This document shows positions 36,201-51,200 of a stretch of DNA of 64,000 nucleotides, in pieces. The translations under genes were made by a program, and so were the position numbers. The notes under the pieces were generated by a model. That model was not told the origin of the DNA. It did not search any database and saw only the letters and a program-made list of their open reading frames with translations. The stretch is from Eublepharis macularius (lineage: Eukaryota > Chordata > Lepidosauria > Squamata > Eublepharidae), in the NCBI RefSeq assembly GCF_028583425.1, contig NC_072801.1:14776001-14840000 (forward strand). The letters are read 5' to 3'. Numbering within the stretch: position 1 is the first letter of the stretch; every line of letters begins with the position of its first letter.

Positions 36201-39200
36201 GCAGCTCTCTTAACTTAGCAGAGGGTCTAACTGGCTGCTCTTAGCATGTTTTATCAGTCTATAACTTTGTACCAGTACCAGTTAATCTTCACTTAAATTT
36301 ATCACCTTACTTACCTGTGTGAACCTCTGACCTTTCTCAGCACCCATTAGCTGTAATTCCTAATTCCATTTCAGACATACGGAGAGGCCACACTTTCAAG
36401 TTTTATGACATGGTTCACACTTTTCGGCCTCCTTTTTTCCCCACACAGTGAACCTACACTTGACAAGCTCATGACAGAATTAACCCTCTGCTTTGCTCCC
36501 CACCACCACCTCGTAACCTGTCCCATAAGAAGGATTCTCCTTTTGATTTCTTTACATTCCTGAAGAAGTGAGCAATGAATAGTGAAAGCTCATACTGAAA
36601 TGAAGTGAAGCAGGTCCTTATTGTGTTGCTGGCTTTTTTATTTCAAATTTTGCTGCAACAGACTTACACAACCAACTCCTTTGCAATTCATAAGAGTGGC
36701 AAGACACCCTTGCTTTGAAAAAACACAACAACCTCAAACTCAAGCACACACATCAAGAGCCTCTCCCATGCACAGCACTCACCTCTCTTTCTTCTCCATG
36801 ACCACACAGGGATTTGACAGTTCCTCAGACCAGGGAAGGAAGCCACACAGCCATTTCACAAGGCAATAACCCAGGGACTCAAGATCACTCCGACGGGATG
36901 GTGCTAACAGGGAGAGAACACACATCCGCATTTGAAATGTTTGAGAGCTCCAGAGCTGTGCCCACAGAGGAGAAACGAAAGAGCTCACAGCCCCCATCCC
37001 GTGGGTCACAGCAACTCCTACGCAGCGTAGCCACTGGCTGAGCATGCACCTCGATAAATGGCTTGCTCATTCAGAATTTTCTATTTCTGACCTACTCTAA
37101 AACATCCACAGTGTTGATAAGAAGGCGTGTAGCATTTTCCGAAAGAAAGTCACAGCCTCGAGCTTTAAAGAGTTGGATCTCTTGCTGTGAGACAGCTGAG
37201 AACATCTCTTTGTGTTTATCATTCTTCCTATGGTTTCAGGTGGGTAGTCATGTTGGTCTGCACCAGAAGAGCAAGATTCAAGTCCAGTGACACCTTAAAG
37301 AGCAACAAGGTTTTCGGAGTAGGAGCATTGACTCTTGAAAGCTTACACCCTGAAAATCTTGTTGTTCTTTAATGTGTCATTGGACTCGAATCTTGCTCTT
37401 CTTTCTATGGGTTTTATTTTTTTTAAAAAGTAGAGCTGTCAGTTATTCAACTCATTACAGCATCAAAACAATTTACACAGATGCCTTTTTGAGGTATTAA
37501 AAAGAGCAACATAGCTTTTGTTGCCAAGCTTTGAGTTCTCTCTCTCTTTCTCATCCTCAAAAGAAAAGGTCATATTTTATATTTTTTCATTCTCTATTTC
37601 TGGTACGAGCACCAGTACAGCTGCCCAATAAATAAATGAAAGTGCCTGTAGCCCTTTAAATTGATCCTTGCTGATTAATCAAAAGCTTTCATTAATTAAC
37701 AACACAGCCCCTATGCAGAGCTTCTTCAATCTACACGTATTAATTCCAAAAAGGATTGGTGCTGTGCATCTCTCAATAGATGCTTGTGGCTGTAATAAAA
37801 AGTGAGGCTGGACACTCAGAGGCAAGGTGGGAGGCAAAGAGGAAAAGATGATCTCTCTGATGGGACCATGTGCTAAAAGGAGAAGATGCAAGCACATTGG
37901 ATTACCTGCTAGACCGGTTCCTGTTCCCACCAGTGAATGGCAAACCTTTCACCCAGAGGAGAAAGGAGAGATGCCATGGCATGAGGGATCAGAAAACTGT
38001 CTAGAGAAGGCTGTGATGCTCAGAGAGATAACACCATCAAAGGGAAAGGTTAGAAAGACCCAAACCAGGCCTGGGGGGTCCAGACAATGGCTCATGCAAC
38101 ATGTACATTCCACTCTGTTCCTGAGCTCTGGAAACTCACCAGCTCCTTTGTGGCTATCCAGGCTGATGAACTCAAGAGTGCCCTCATGAGGAGTCCTGCT
38201 GCCCTCCCGCTGAGGCACGTGGTTCCCCCTTGGGCAGTATCGGAAAGCAAAGCAATAGCCTGCCAGGGTAAGCTGTGGAAGGAAGAACAGGAAGGCGTAC
38301 AACAGGTTGCTACAGTGGCCCAACGGGAACCAGACAGAGGACTATCAACTAGGCCCTAGTGGGTGGGTGAAACCTTTGCTGCATTTATCTTTAGCAACTG
38401 GCCTGTGCCCTGTGAGAATCTGCAGTGACAGCTCTATGCCCCTTCCTTGCTCTCGTTCTCTGATATGACAGGCACTGTCCCCAAACCCATCAAGAGTCAG
38501 CATTTGTTAGCAGAAGGAGCAGAAAAGAAAGACCCTCCCCCTTCCTGCCCTCAGAAACAATTCAGAGAATGAAGTGCTGAACCAATAGTTGGGCTTAAAC
38601 ACTTCAGCGCCTATACTTGGGCACAGCTCTGTTTCCCCGCTAGACTTAGGGAAGCTTCGGAACCTCCTACCCTGTCAGAATGCTCTCCCTCAAGCCCCTC
38701 ATCCACACTTGCCCCTACTGTGCGCTCCTTACCTCAGTGAGATCTCTTGGATTCACGTATATGTTCTCTGCAGTGATATCCCCATGAGAGTACTCGTTCT
38801 CATGAAGGAACTCCAGCACGTCCAGCTAAAGACAGAGGGAAAACAGCAATGCTGCGATGCCTGCTTTTTCCTATTGTAAGCAATCTAGCCCTAATTCACA
38901 GTCCTTGTCCCCAGACTTTTCTCAGCATGGGTAGGCAGAGAGGCTGCCTTATAGTCTCCACAGTCTGAGACAGAACATTCAAACAGGACACGGTGATATT
39001 ATGCCAAGCCAACAGTTTAAACAGGACAGTGTGCCTCAAACCAATACGCCCCTCCCGACTCAAACATTCAGTGCAAATGGTGGCTCTACCAAGGATCAGA
39101 AACGACATGTGCAAAGAACCTGAGTACTGTACTACACTGCACTCCAATCCTGCTTCTTCACAGGTTGTTTCAGGGAAACCTAAACATCACGACAAGTAAT

Positions 39201-42200
39201 GTTAACCCGACCACTGCTTCTCCCACGAGAAACATTGTCATAACGGAGAAAGATAGGACGGGATGCTTACCTTGTTCCCCACCAGACCTTTTTTCTCCTG
39301 ATACCCCCATTCTCTCAAGCTGCCTTTTACCACCATAGATTTAAAGAACAAGCACTTACCTTTCAAAGGCATGACTGAAAGTCTGCAACAGGGAAAGAAT
39401 ATCAGGGAAACTGGGCTGATAGAGAAAAGGAGACGGGGAATCCACCATTCTCCACTGTAAAGTGCATCCTCTCAAACACACTTTGCAAAGGAGAATGTGC
39501 CCCTGGGTTGACGTTCCAGGCAACTACACTCTACCCTTTAGCTATACCTCAGCAAACAGGAAGGATGAAACTCATCTCTAATTCACTCCTGTGGCAGCAA
39601 CAGCACAGGGTAATCTCCCACAATTCCCTACTCCAGAAACTGGACTGTAACGGCAACATCTGCCATAGCCTGCACCACGGGCAATAACTCCTCACTTTCC
39701 CTGAAGTCAAGCCGAAAGCATGGAATCGGCTTGTATGTGGCTGTTGTGATATTAAAAACTTTGTTTGATACCCAGATATTTAGCCCCCTATAATATTCCC
39801 ATCTGTGCCAAAGCAAAAATAATAAAAAGGGAACTTCCCCCTGGGCTTTCAAACCAGTGATTCATCAATCCTGCGCTGGACTTTAAAAAAATTTAAAATA
39901 GGAAAGAGGGGAGCAGGGAAGAATGGAAAGAAGAAGGGGAGTGGCTGGCTAGTCGAGAGTAGCTAATCACAATGCCGTGGGCTGGCAGGGGGCAGGAGAG
40001 GGCAAAAAGGTAAAGGTGCAAGCACAGAGTCATTAATGGCCCACGGGGGGATGTCGCATCAAGAAGTTTTCTTGGCAGACTTTTACGGGGTGGTTTGCCA
40101 TTGCCTTCCCCAGTCATCTACACTTTACCCCCAGGAAACTCGGTACTCATAGAACATCAAAAACGGAATAAAGAGTATCCAAGGGGAAACAGCCTACTAC
40201 AAAGCTGATTTTTTTAAAAGTCAGGGTATAAGCGCTCCCCGGAAGGCTAGTGAAAAGCCGCAGAAGTGGCTGCAGTGACGACTCATGGCAGCAAAACTGG
40301 TCATGAAAAAAATGCTGCAGTAGGAGAACTGAACTGGCAAAATTGACCACTGCAGACTCGGCTCACGTTACAGCTGGGCAAAATTCAGCAACAGACCTTT
40401 CTGAGACACATATTCCCTTCCCCATTGCAGCATTCCATACCAGCCTGACTGCAATCTGGAAGGCAGCTTTCTCTGTCAACTTGCTGGCACCATCATCCAG
40501 GACTGACTGGAGGGACCGACCCAAATCAGAGAAGACCAGGAACCTGCAGATTGGGGTGGAGACTGATGAGCTATGCCTTTTGCCGGAGGTCTCAAAACCA
40601 TCCCCAATCCCACCCAACTCCATATGATTTCAAGCCCTCCCACTCTAATCTCTGCATCAATTAACTCTTCTTCGGGTCATCTTTATTTATAGCCTGCATT
40701 TCTCTTCAATGGGAACAGCTTACAGCATTGTTCTCCCCCTCCTCCATTCTATCCTCGCAACAACAACCCTGTGAGGTGGGTTAGGCTGAAAGTGTGTGAC
40801 TGGCCCAAGGTCATCTAGCAAGCTTCATGGCAGAGTTAGAATCTGAACCTGGCCTCCCATATCCTGCACTCAAGCCACTACGCAATACTGGATCTTATAG
40901 CTGAAAATAGAAATGTAACAACCAAACATGAGAAGCACATAATTTCAGCTGACCCTACTGCAGCCACAGCCTTTCAGAGTTAGATGTCCTCCCTCCCAGA
41001 GTGTGAATATGGCAGTAAAAAGGGCGAAAAAAGAGGTTTGTTAACAAGAAAGGCATATTTAAAGGTATAGAAGGTACAGGAGCAATCCAGATCCAATAAA
41101 ACAATGGGTATTTTGCCTTCTAGCCAAAAACCCCCCAAAAGATGGATGAAGAAAATGGCAGGTTAGATAATAAGAAGTCAGATAAGTGTAAGGAAAATAA
41201 ATGTTGAGGCTACAGTCTTTCCAAAATAATCCAAGCAAGGAAATGAAAAGGCAAATAATGGCAAAAGGAAAGGCATAGGAAGACACCCAAGGGGCCAGTG
41301 AAAGAAATGTAAGACTGGTGGTGGAAAGAGGATAGCTTGGAACAAAGGGCAGGCCAAAACTCCCTCACCTGTAGTTGCTGCCATGGAGGCCAAAACCAAT
41401 GCAACTGGGGATTCCCAATAATGGAACCATATGCTGTTTCTTCCACTTTTCCACTGCGGGGGCACAAAAGGTGAACAATGGGAGTTACCCAAGCAGAACT
41501 CATTCATGACAACTTCTCTGGACAGGCAAGCTTAAATGACTCAGAAACCCAACTCTACCTTTTCACCTATCAGGTGCAATATTAGCAGTGCTTTTAGGAT
41601 CCAACTTGTCGGTCATGCAAAGTTAAGGAAAGAGGGTAGCTATGGGTATTAATAGAGAATGAAGAGGCAATCAGACAAGTCCCACTGCCCCCTCCCCCAG
41701 TTTGGCAGGGCTACAGTTTAGCTTCTACCTGCCCACACTACATTGTTTATGATTAGCCCCAGGGCTTTTTTTCCAGCGGGAACGCAATGAAACGGAGTTC
41801 CGGCACCTCTTGAAAATACTTGGCAATAGTGTGTGAACATAATATTATTTAAAAGAATTCTGTGTGTTTCTTTCTCATTTCCCTCTTGAGAGTTCCGCTA
41901 CCTCTTTTCCCAGAAAAAAACCCCTGATTAGCCCCCACTCAAGTATGGCGAATCACAACCAAAGTGGTCATTTCTGGTAACCTGCACGGATACCCTGCCA
42001 CTGCCAAGCAGCTGCCAGCTTGCCCTTTGGGCTGTGTGCTCATAGAATAGGCCCCCCTCCTCATAGATAGCAGCAAATGACTAACATATGTAGGAAAACA
42101 TTTATAATTGCTGGACAGTGCTCAATGCAACACAAAAATGAATCTCATTAGAGCTCACCGCCAGAGAGCAAGAGCAAAAGAATACCTCTTGGAAAGGCTG

Positions 42201-45200
42201 AGTGTCTTCAGATCTCCCACTCCCACCCCCAGACACGAGGTCCACTGGCCAAGAACACTAACAGGCCAAAGGTGGAGGGACATAGCCTAGTCACCTCTAA
42301 ATTATTCAAGTAAAGTCTTACCCGTGACTTTCTTTGCCGCTCGCTGCAAAAAGTTCTGCTCGTTGAAGAGCCGCCCATCTTTGGTGTCCTGAAAGAGAGG
42401 GAGGGAGGCAGGGAGACAGAAGCTGCCATTAATATACCTTCCAACGCTCTCACACCTCCACCACTGTCTCCTGGATGACCATTATGAAAGTGATTGTTCC
42501 TTATATAACCTCTAGCATTCAAAAGGAACTTGCTGACACATGCGAGGCTGCCACCTCCATTTAACAAATGGGAAAAATCAAGATACAGCGCAGTAGATAT
42601 AGTGAAACAGATATACTAGGACAGAAACTGGTCTGCTAGGGAGAAGTCCTTCTCAAAGCCCCTAGCAAGGAGCTCCCAATAAGGCGTAACAAATAGACAG
42701 CGTGGTTAGTATTCTAATTTCCTACATGTGAGGGGCATGCAATTAGACCCTCTCTCTGCTTTGGTGCTTATTTTTTAAAGCTTCTAGTCCACAGAGTTGT
42801 GAATGGCTTATGAAACCATGCAGACTTGTTATTTTGGAACCAAAGAAGGCCTTGGGGAGGATCTTCTAGCGGTCAGATGGGCAGGCACAAACAATTTGCG
42901 TTGTGCCTCGGAGAGTGCGGGAAGTGCTTCTTTCCTTGGCCTTAGCCTGCCCTGCTTGTTGTTCTGGGTGATTTCATCCTAATGAGGGCCATTCCTTAAG
43001 CCATTGGTTTTTACAACCACCTTCTGGGGAAAGAGAAAAACGGAGTCCTCGTTCAACCTTCTGTCTTGTATTTGGCTGAGCCCCAGTTCCTGTTCTGGTC
43101 CATGTCCTTGGCAGCTGTGTCAAACCCTTAATTCCATACTTCCATATATTATCATTAAGCCAGGGGAACATCTCCTAAACCAGTGTCAGGTTCATGGGCT
43201 GCCAGACCTCGGATTGGAGAAGGAATGTGATTCTTGTCCCTCTTGTAGAATTATTTTGTTTTGAACTCCTCCCACCAGCCCTTTTTTTAAGTGGATTGCA
43301 CGGGAACAGAAGCAGAGAAAAGCGTCAGTGGCACTGTCTTTAAAGGATGCAGAGAAGTTAGCCGTGTTAGTCTGTGGTAGCAAAATCAAAAAGAGTCCAG
43401 TAGCACCTTTAAGACTAACCAATTTTATTTTAGCATAAGCTTTCGAGAATCAAGTTCTCTTCGTCAGATGCCTGATACAGAGATCTCTGTATCAGGCATC
43501 TGACGAAGAGAACTTGATTCTCGAAAGCTTATGCTAAAATAAAATTGGTTAGTCTTAAAGGTGCTACTGGACTCTTTTTGATTTTACTGTCTTTAAAGGA
43601 CTACGCTTAAAGGTACTTATATCGGGAGGATGATGATGGTAGTTGCAGCTGCTTAAATACAAGTCGCCTGTTACACAAGGCTGATCTTCCTTCTCGCTTG
43701 GTTTTCTGGTGCTAACTCAGTCAGGCCCTGTATTTCTGAGGAATGCCCAAGATTTTGAAACATTAGAAGAGCCCCCTGACAGGCAAAGCAACCAGTCAAA
43801 AAGCACCCCACAGCTGTCAATGAAAGAATGATGAAAACTCACCATATCCCCAGAACCTTTCTAATGTCATGTAATTTTGATGTGGTTCTTGGGGATTTAC
43901 AGAAGTTAAACCTCAGTTGAGCACTTCTCCTTCAGTGGAGGTGGGCATCCAAATTGGTTAGGTCACACCTTCTCTCGCTCCAGGCAGGGCTATGAAAATT
44001 TGAGAGCAGAGTGAGAGAGTCCCTCCAATTTGAATAGCCCTGCTGCTCCAGGAGGACATTAGAGTCTAGCTCTACCTATTTTTAAAAAAGACCAGGAAGA
44101 AGTATCTACTAGCTAGATCTTCGGCAGCGATGGGAAATATCACCTCTAAAAAGGTACAGAGCCCTGGATCTATGGCCAAAAAAGATTGTTTGAGGGATAG
44201 CCCTCCTCATCCAAGGTCTCGAGCAAAGGGGAGAGGCAGATGAGAGCTGTGCTCCCCACAGCAAAGCCACATGAGGAACAAACCCTCCCAGTCTGAGGTC
44301 TTGGACAAAGGTTAAGGGCAGATGGGAGCCTCTCGCCCTACAGAACAACAAGCTAAGTGGTCAGGAGTTTAGTCTGTAGTAGAAAATAGAAAAGAGTCCA
44401 GTAGCACCTTTAAGACTAACCAACTTTACTGTAGCATAAGCTTTCGAGAATCACAGTTCTCTTCGTCAGATACAAGAATCCGATACTGAGGTTAGCCTAT
44501 TGCTTAACTCCTCAGTTATCATAATATCTGATAAAGAGGAGGGAGAGTGGTCCAGGGAGGAGTCTGATACAAACGACAATTCAGCCAGGCTTTTCCAACC
44601 AGAGCATTTCCAGAGGCTTCTGAAATAAGCCCATTTGTGGGGAGGGCGGGGTATAAATCAAATGAAATAAATAAATAAATAATAAAAAGGTGGTAACCAC
44701 TCTCAATGATCCCACTGAATAGGGGGGAAAGCCTCCACCAACTGTTTTGTGTGTACATCTGGACATACAGGGCTTTCAAAAGGCCAGACAAGAAATTGGG
44801 TCCTGTGTTCAGAATGGTCAGTGCCTGGATACGGGTCTACTCTGCAATCAATCACTAAAAGGTTCTAAAACTTACTTGACGTGATCATATCAGGATCTTA
44901 AGGTACTTTGGTGGTGGCCCTATTCTCTGGTACAGTACTGTCTAAAGATGGCAATATTGTATTTAAAAATCCAGTAGATAAAAAGAACAAGTCTGTTCTC
45001 AAGAAGTCACACAGGGCAGCTTCGTTAACAGTCAGAGCAGTAGCAGCCCTCTCTAATTTTACCCAAGCAGTGGTAATCTGGACAGACAACCTATTACAAC
45101 TCCCTGAACCAGAGCCTGTGACTCTTAAAAGGTCTCTGCTAAGGATCAATAGAGCTGCTCAGTTTGCTTCAGATGCCTCTCAAGACAGCATTCAGTATTG

Positions 45201-48200
45201 TGCCAGAGCTCTGGCTAAAACATTGGAAGGTAGATACATTACTGAAGTCTAACCTCTCCACTGAAAAATGTTCTGATTGGCTGCTCTTCAGAAAAAGAGC
45301 ACTGACACATTCTAGTTGAAACAAAAGAGAAGAAAAAAGCTGTGCCCCATACGCCTTCTAAAAAGGAGGAGGTCTATAGGTCTAAGCCTGTTCAGTCCTT
45401 TTGTTCCTTATAGACCGCCACAAGGGGGGCAGAAATAATAGGGAATTGAGAACTGGATGGCAGTTCAATTACCAGTCTTGATTCCAAAGGAGTAACTTCC
45501 CAAACACAAAGCAAAGATGTTGCACCAATATAGATAAAAGCACATGACAATAATCAATACTGAGCAATACTAGGCCAAGCACTTGTATTCTAGATGCACT
45601 TTCAAACTTTGCATGAACTGTCTGTGTTTTTTCTGTGTGTTAGGTAATTCTAACAGGTGTTCTTTAATCTTTTGACAGTTAATTAAAATAGAGGACTCTA
45701 TCGAGATTAATGTTCCTCTATCAGAGATTCAACCAATAGTGATCTCTCAACTTGACTTTTTCTGACACTTCTCAGAGATTTATAGTTTTGTTTTGCAAGT
45801 TTGAGTATAACATCATTTTTTACTAATTGGAAGGTTATACAATAGAAATTATGAATATTCAGTGAAGCATCAGACCAATTATCGTTTGTTTGTGCCATCA
45901 CGTGAAAAGCTCTTAGATATTTGCATATGATGACTTATAAAATTGCAAATTCAGATAGAATGTCAGAGCTCTGATGGAAGAAATCTCTTGAGAGAATTTA
46001 TGTGAGAACTTATCTTTACCTATGCATTTCATAGAAACTTTGATTATGTTAAACTTGGAATTTATTAGGAAATGTTAGCAAACTTATTTCTTATTGCCTT
46101 TCTGTGTTCTGTTTTTATATGATTTATATTAGTAACCATTTATATTTTAATTACTCGCTTCATAAAAAAACTAGGGTGTATTTTCAATAAAGTGAAATAA
46201 ACTCTAGACAGGTATCTGTGTGTTTGATAAAGAGTTGCAAAGCAATACTGAACCCTATATAAATAAATGTACTGATAAACAGGTAGTTCAAAGAACTTAG
46301 CTGTTTGACAGGTCTGAAAACTAATTGCTGAAAGCTTTCCAAGAGAAAAGATACATCTTTCTTTTGGCTAGTAGAAGCTTAGTTTCAGACACGGGCAAAA
46401 GCTCGTTACAAAGAGACTCAAGTACACAGGGTATAAAAGCCCTCTGCATGACTCAAAGAGTGAGGGACATTGATTGCCTTTCACAGATCAATGAGAAAAG
46501 ATTACCACAGATCGTTGGATCTTATCCAGTATGGAAACAGTTTACGCCTCCCCCCTGCTTTTACGCCTCCCCTCTCCAATTTCACTGGATACCAGAGAAG
46601 CAAACCAGATGCAGGAGGCAACCCAACATTCTCAGGGGGTATTTTATATTCTCTTTATGGTCCCCAAGAAATCGGGAGAATGGAGAGCAACACTGAACCT
46701 AAAAAGATCTCAATATCTGAGCGAGTCGACAAGGTAAGTGGGGTGGGGTGGGGAGGACAGGGGGACTAAGTGGGGGAGCTGGGGGGCTGGGAGACAGCTT
46801 CCCCCCTCACTTCAGTATGCTCCAGTCTGTCCTTTTCACTGAGGGTATTCACAAAAGTATTAGTTGCCTTAGCTGCAGCCCTGAGATAACAGGGGGTACA
46901 CACATACGCCTATTTAGAAGATATTTTAATAAGGGCACTGGACTGGGGCATGTGTGACCTCCACTCTGGTTCAGTTCTCCAAGTACACAAGTTTCTGATA
47001 AGTACCCAAAAGAATCAGGTGGTTCCATTGAAAATATTAAAACATCTGGGAGCCAGGATAGACACTCAAAAGGCAAAAGTTTACCTGCCATTAAAAAGGC
47101 AGACAAAAAAAGCAAAAACATGATATCGACTTTACAGCATCAAAAGCTACGATGTTAGCACTATTGGGTCTGTTCATAGCAATAATAGACCGAGTAGCTA
47201 GATTCCATACGAGAGCATTATAGTGGACTCTGATTTCATATCGAAAGGACATAAGGGAGAAATGACACACACACAAAAAACCCAAACCATCTTTGTCCTT
47301 TGCGTTAAGAACCCTCTAGTATTGATGGACATCTTCACCCAAACTAATACAGGGAGTTCCGGCCTTCCCCACCGCCCAGCCGTTAACAACATATGCCAAC
47401 TTAGGGGATGGGGAACTCACTGCCTAGACAAGTTGGTTCAAGGAAGTGATTTCCAAAAGAAAAACAAAACAGTATAAACTGGCTAGAACTTAAGAGGGAT
47501 AAGGCTGGCGTTATTAGACTTTCAAAACAAATCCAGAAAAAGTTCATCCTGGTATGAAAGGATAACATCACTGCAAAGGCGCACATAAACTGTCAGAGGG
47601 GAACAAGAGATCTTCCTCTGAATCAGGAATTAATCCAGATCTTCAAATGGGCAGAAGAGCATTTACGGGGTCTCAGGGCCCAACATATCCTGGGAGTGTT
47701 AAACACTCAGGCAGACTGATTAAGACAACAAGTCCAGTGGAATGGTCACTAAACAACCAAGCATTCCAAGAAATGACAAAGTGTTTTGGGACACCAATGA
47801 TGGATCTTTTCATATCCATAAAAACAGGAAAGTTCTGAGGTTCCTGTCCAGGTTCAACGAGATAGAGGCAGAAGGAGTAAATGCTTTATGCCACACCTGG
47901 CCCCAGGGCCTGCTTTACGCCTTTTCCCCACTCCCAATTCTCAGCAGGGGGCTAACCAGAACACAGCAGGAGGCGGGGGCATCTTTCTGCTAGCTCCATG
48001 CTGGCCCAGGAGAGCTGGGTTCTCCGAATGGACCCAAATGTCAATATTGGACAGGTGAACACTTCCGATCAGATATGATCTGTTGGGTCCAGGCCCTGTT
48101 TTTTTCATCCAGACCCTCTTTGGGGGGAAAATTGATGACGTGGAGACTGAATGGAAGGACCTAGAACTAACTGGTCTTTCTAGGGAAATCAAGGATATAA

Positions 48201-51200
48201 GATTTGAACCCAGAGGTTCAGGTTCTAGAAAAACATTACACATGGGCAGCCTTATGTTATTGGGCAGCTGATCAGGAGGTAAATCTGTGGAATCCATCCA
48301 GGTAGGATATCAGTGTCTTTTTACATGCAGGATAGAAATAAGGGCCTAAGACCGAACACCTTAAAGAGGCAAGTGGTGACCATTAACACTGTACTAGGCA
48401 ACAGGGTTTTTTTGGAATTATAGCTACTGAAAAATATGTAACACAATACCCAAGGGAATGGTGCAAATAGTGCGCCCAATTCAATACAGATTCCCAGCAT
48501 GGAGTCTGTCCAAAGTTTTTTCAGGTCTTCACTAAAGTACCTTTTGAACTTTACTCTACATAGACTTAAAACTTTTTATCTTGGAAAGGAGCCTTTCCTA
48601 GTTGCCATAATATCGGCATGAGAGTTTCAGAGTCAGGGGCCTTGTCTATACGGAAGGGGCTCTGTATTTTCCAAAAGGAGCTGGTAGTACTAAGGACTGA
48701 TCCTTCTTTCATCCCAAAGATACTATCATCATATCATCTTGACCACCAATGGGTGTTACTATTTTTGTTTTCTCATGGGACATTAAATCTGGACAAAAAA
48801 GTCTCAAAATCAACTATAGTATTCTGGATAAGAATGTACATACATAAAGCCTATGAGATATAAGGTCTAAGGGCCTCCAGCGGAGTTACAGCCCTTTTCA
48901 ACAGGGAGGCAACTACCCTCGGCCACCTTCTCTACTACGGTCCTGGTGGACGAGATTTGTAAGGCGACAACAGGGTCGTCCTTTACCACTTCAGTAAAGT
49001 AGTACAGAACAGATCAGCACAATTCTATAAAAGTTGTTTTTGGGAGACGTATTCTCCAACAGGCGTTGGAACAGTAATACAAGGTTTTTTCTTCCATGCG
49101 GACTAAACTTGGTTACATAACCAGTTTGGATGCCTTCCCCCATTGAAGGAAAACGAAACATTGGACTTACTTAAAGGTTTATTCTCTTCAGTTGGATGAA
49201 GGCATCCAATTCTCCCACCCCTGTGTTTTTGAAGGAGTTACCATGTGGGGTTAAGATATTAAATTAAGAGTCTGTTTTAATGGATTAAAATTGTAAAAAA
49301 AGAAAGAAAGAAAAAGAAAATCGTATTGAGCTAGGCTATTTTACGTCTGGAGGGACTCTCTCACTCTGTCCCTGGAAGGCATACACAAATTTGCATAGCC
49401 CTGCCTGGAGCAAAAGAAGGTGTGACCTAACCAGTTTGGATTCCTTTGCCCCACTGAAGAGAAGAAACTGTCAGATAAGTCCAATGTTTCGTTCAGTGAG
49501 CTTCCCTCACTTACAGGTACAGCCAGCAACTTTGAGAACAAGAACCAGTTCTACATGTTCTACATAATACTCAGATTTGTGAACTGAACTCACCAGTTTG
49601 AGGGAGAATTTCTGTTTTTGACGGCAGGCTCCAGAGGCCAACTCCGCTGTGGAAGGATGAAATGAATGAAGGTTATAAATTGGTAATGCAGGAGAGATTA
49701 AATGGTAATGTGTGCTGGGCCTGACAAGCCCAGTCCCCATCTCTCACCTTGGCAGACTGCAAGCTTAACCACGACCAGACTTGTGGGCGTTTGTCATTTA
49801 ACCACTTAAGTAAGACTTATCCCGCAAGAACCTAGCTGTCATAATGCACTCCAGATACAATGAGAATAGTTTCAGGTGGATACCCACATTGGTCTGCAGT
49901 AGAACAGTAGGATTTGAGTCCAATGGCACTCAAAGGTGTAAGATTGAAAAAAGGAGCTCTGACTCGAAAGCTTACACTCTGAACATCTTGTTGGTCTCTA
50001 AAGTGCTACTGGGCTTAAATCCGACAGATATAACGAGTCATCATTAGAGCCCAAACCGGAGGTGATCCTGAGAATTTCAGCAAAACTTGTACAGAGGAAA
50101 ACCATGGATAACTGTAAGCCAAAAACACTAATACTGACAGCGCACAGGGTTATCTCTAAGAGCCAAACTAGACGAGATGAATTACATGAGGTCATGCGAG
50201 TATCTAGAATCATGTCTGTTCCTACCTGCTTGTGTCCATTTTAACTGATGAACATGTGTCCTGTAGCCCTAGTCCGTGCACATGTCGGGTAACTGGTGTA
50301 GTCACGGTTGCAAGTGTCCATAGTCATAATCAGCAAGTTGCCATTGCAGAGCATCAGTTTTGAGCGGCTTCCACTTCCCTCTCCTCTCTTTTCGCCCTTT
50401 GATCCGACTTACACTCAAACTGCTTTTAATCTGGCAAGTTCTAAATTCTCCTGTTTTCTAGTTGACGCTGCGGCCTCCCTACTCCTTCCTACACCCTCCT
50501 TTCCTCTTAACTTCCTCCTCTTCATGCAGCGTCTTTAGTCGGGACGAGGAGGAGGTGGGAAGAAACTAGGGGCTCTATTAGGGTGACGGGTGGCATTTTA
50601 AAAGCAAAATCCACCAAATTTGCAGGGGAGCTAGTCCTATCTGTCCTCTAAAGACCTCCCAAGTTTCAGGGAGAATCGATCCCGGGAAAGGCATGATCCA
50701 TGGGTTTCCCCAGTTCCTGTTATTTTCTCTTCACAATAGTAAAAAACGGGGCAGCTGATGACACGTACCTTGAGGGGCTTCAAAATGACCTCCCCAAGGT
50801 CCAAAATCCTCCAAATTTGCAGACCTACTCCTCACTGTCCTCTAAAGCCCCCCGCCAAATTTCAGGGAGATTGAACCCCGGGAAAGGCATGATGAATGGG
50901 TTTCCCCAGTTCCTGTCATTTTCTCTTCACAATAGTAAAAAATGGGGTGGCTGATGGCACCTTCTTGGGGGGGGGGGCTAAAATGGCTCCCCAAGGTCCA
51001 ATCTCCCTGAAACATGGGGGGTCTTTAGAGGACAGTTAGCAGTTGGTCCCCTGAAAATTTTGTAGATTTATTTTACAAAATGCCACCCCAATCCCCCTGG
51101 ATAGCCCCCACAGTTTTCCCCATAGATAATAAAGGAGATCAGAGGTGGCTGAGGACAAACAGGCAGGAAAGAGTTGATTCTGGCTGACAGCAAGAAACAC

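Noticed and set aside
46325-46769. Overlapping plus-strand frames as a host gene
   Set aside because: They belong to the pol region of the DIRS-like fossil.
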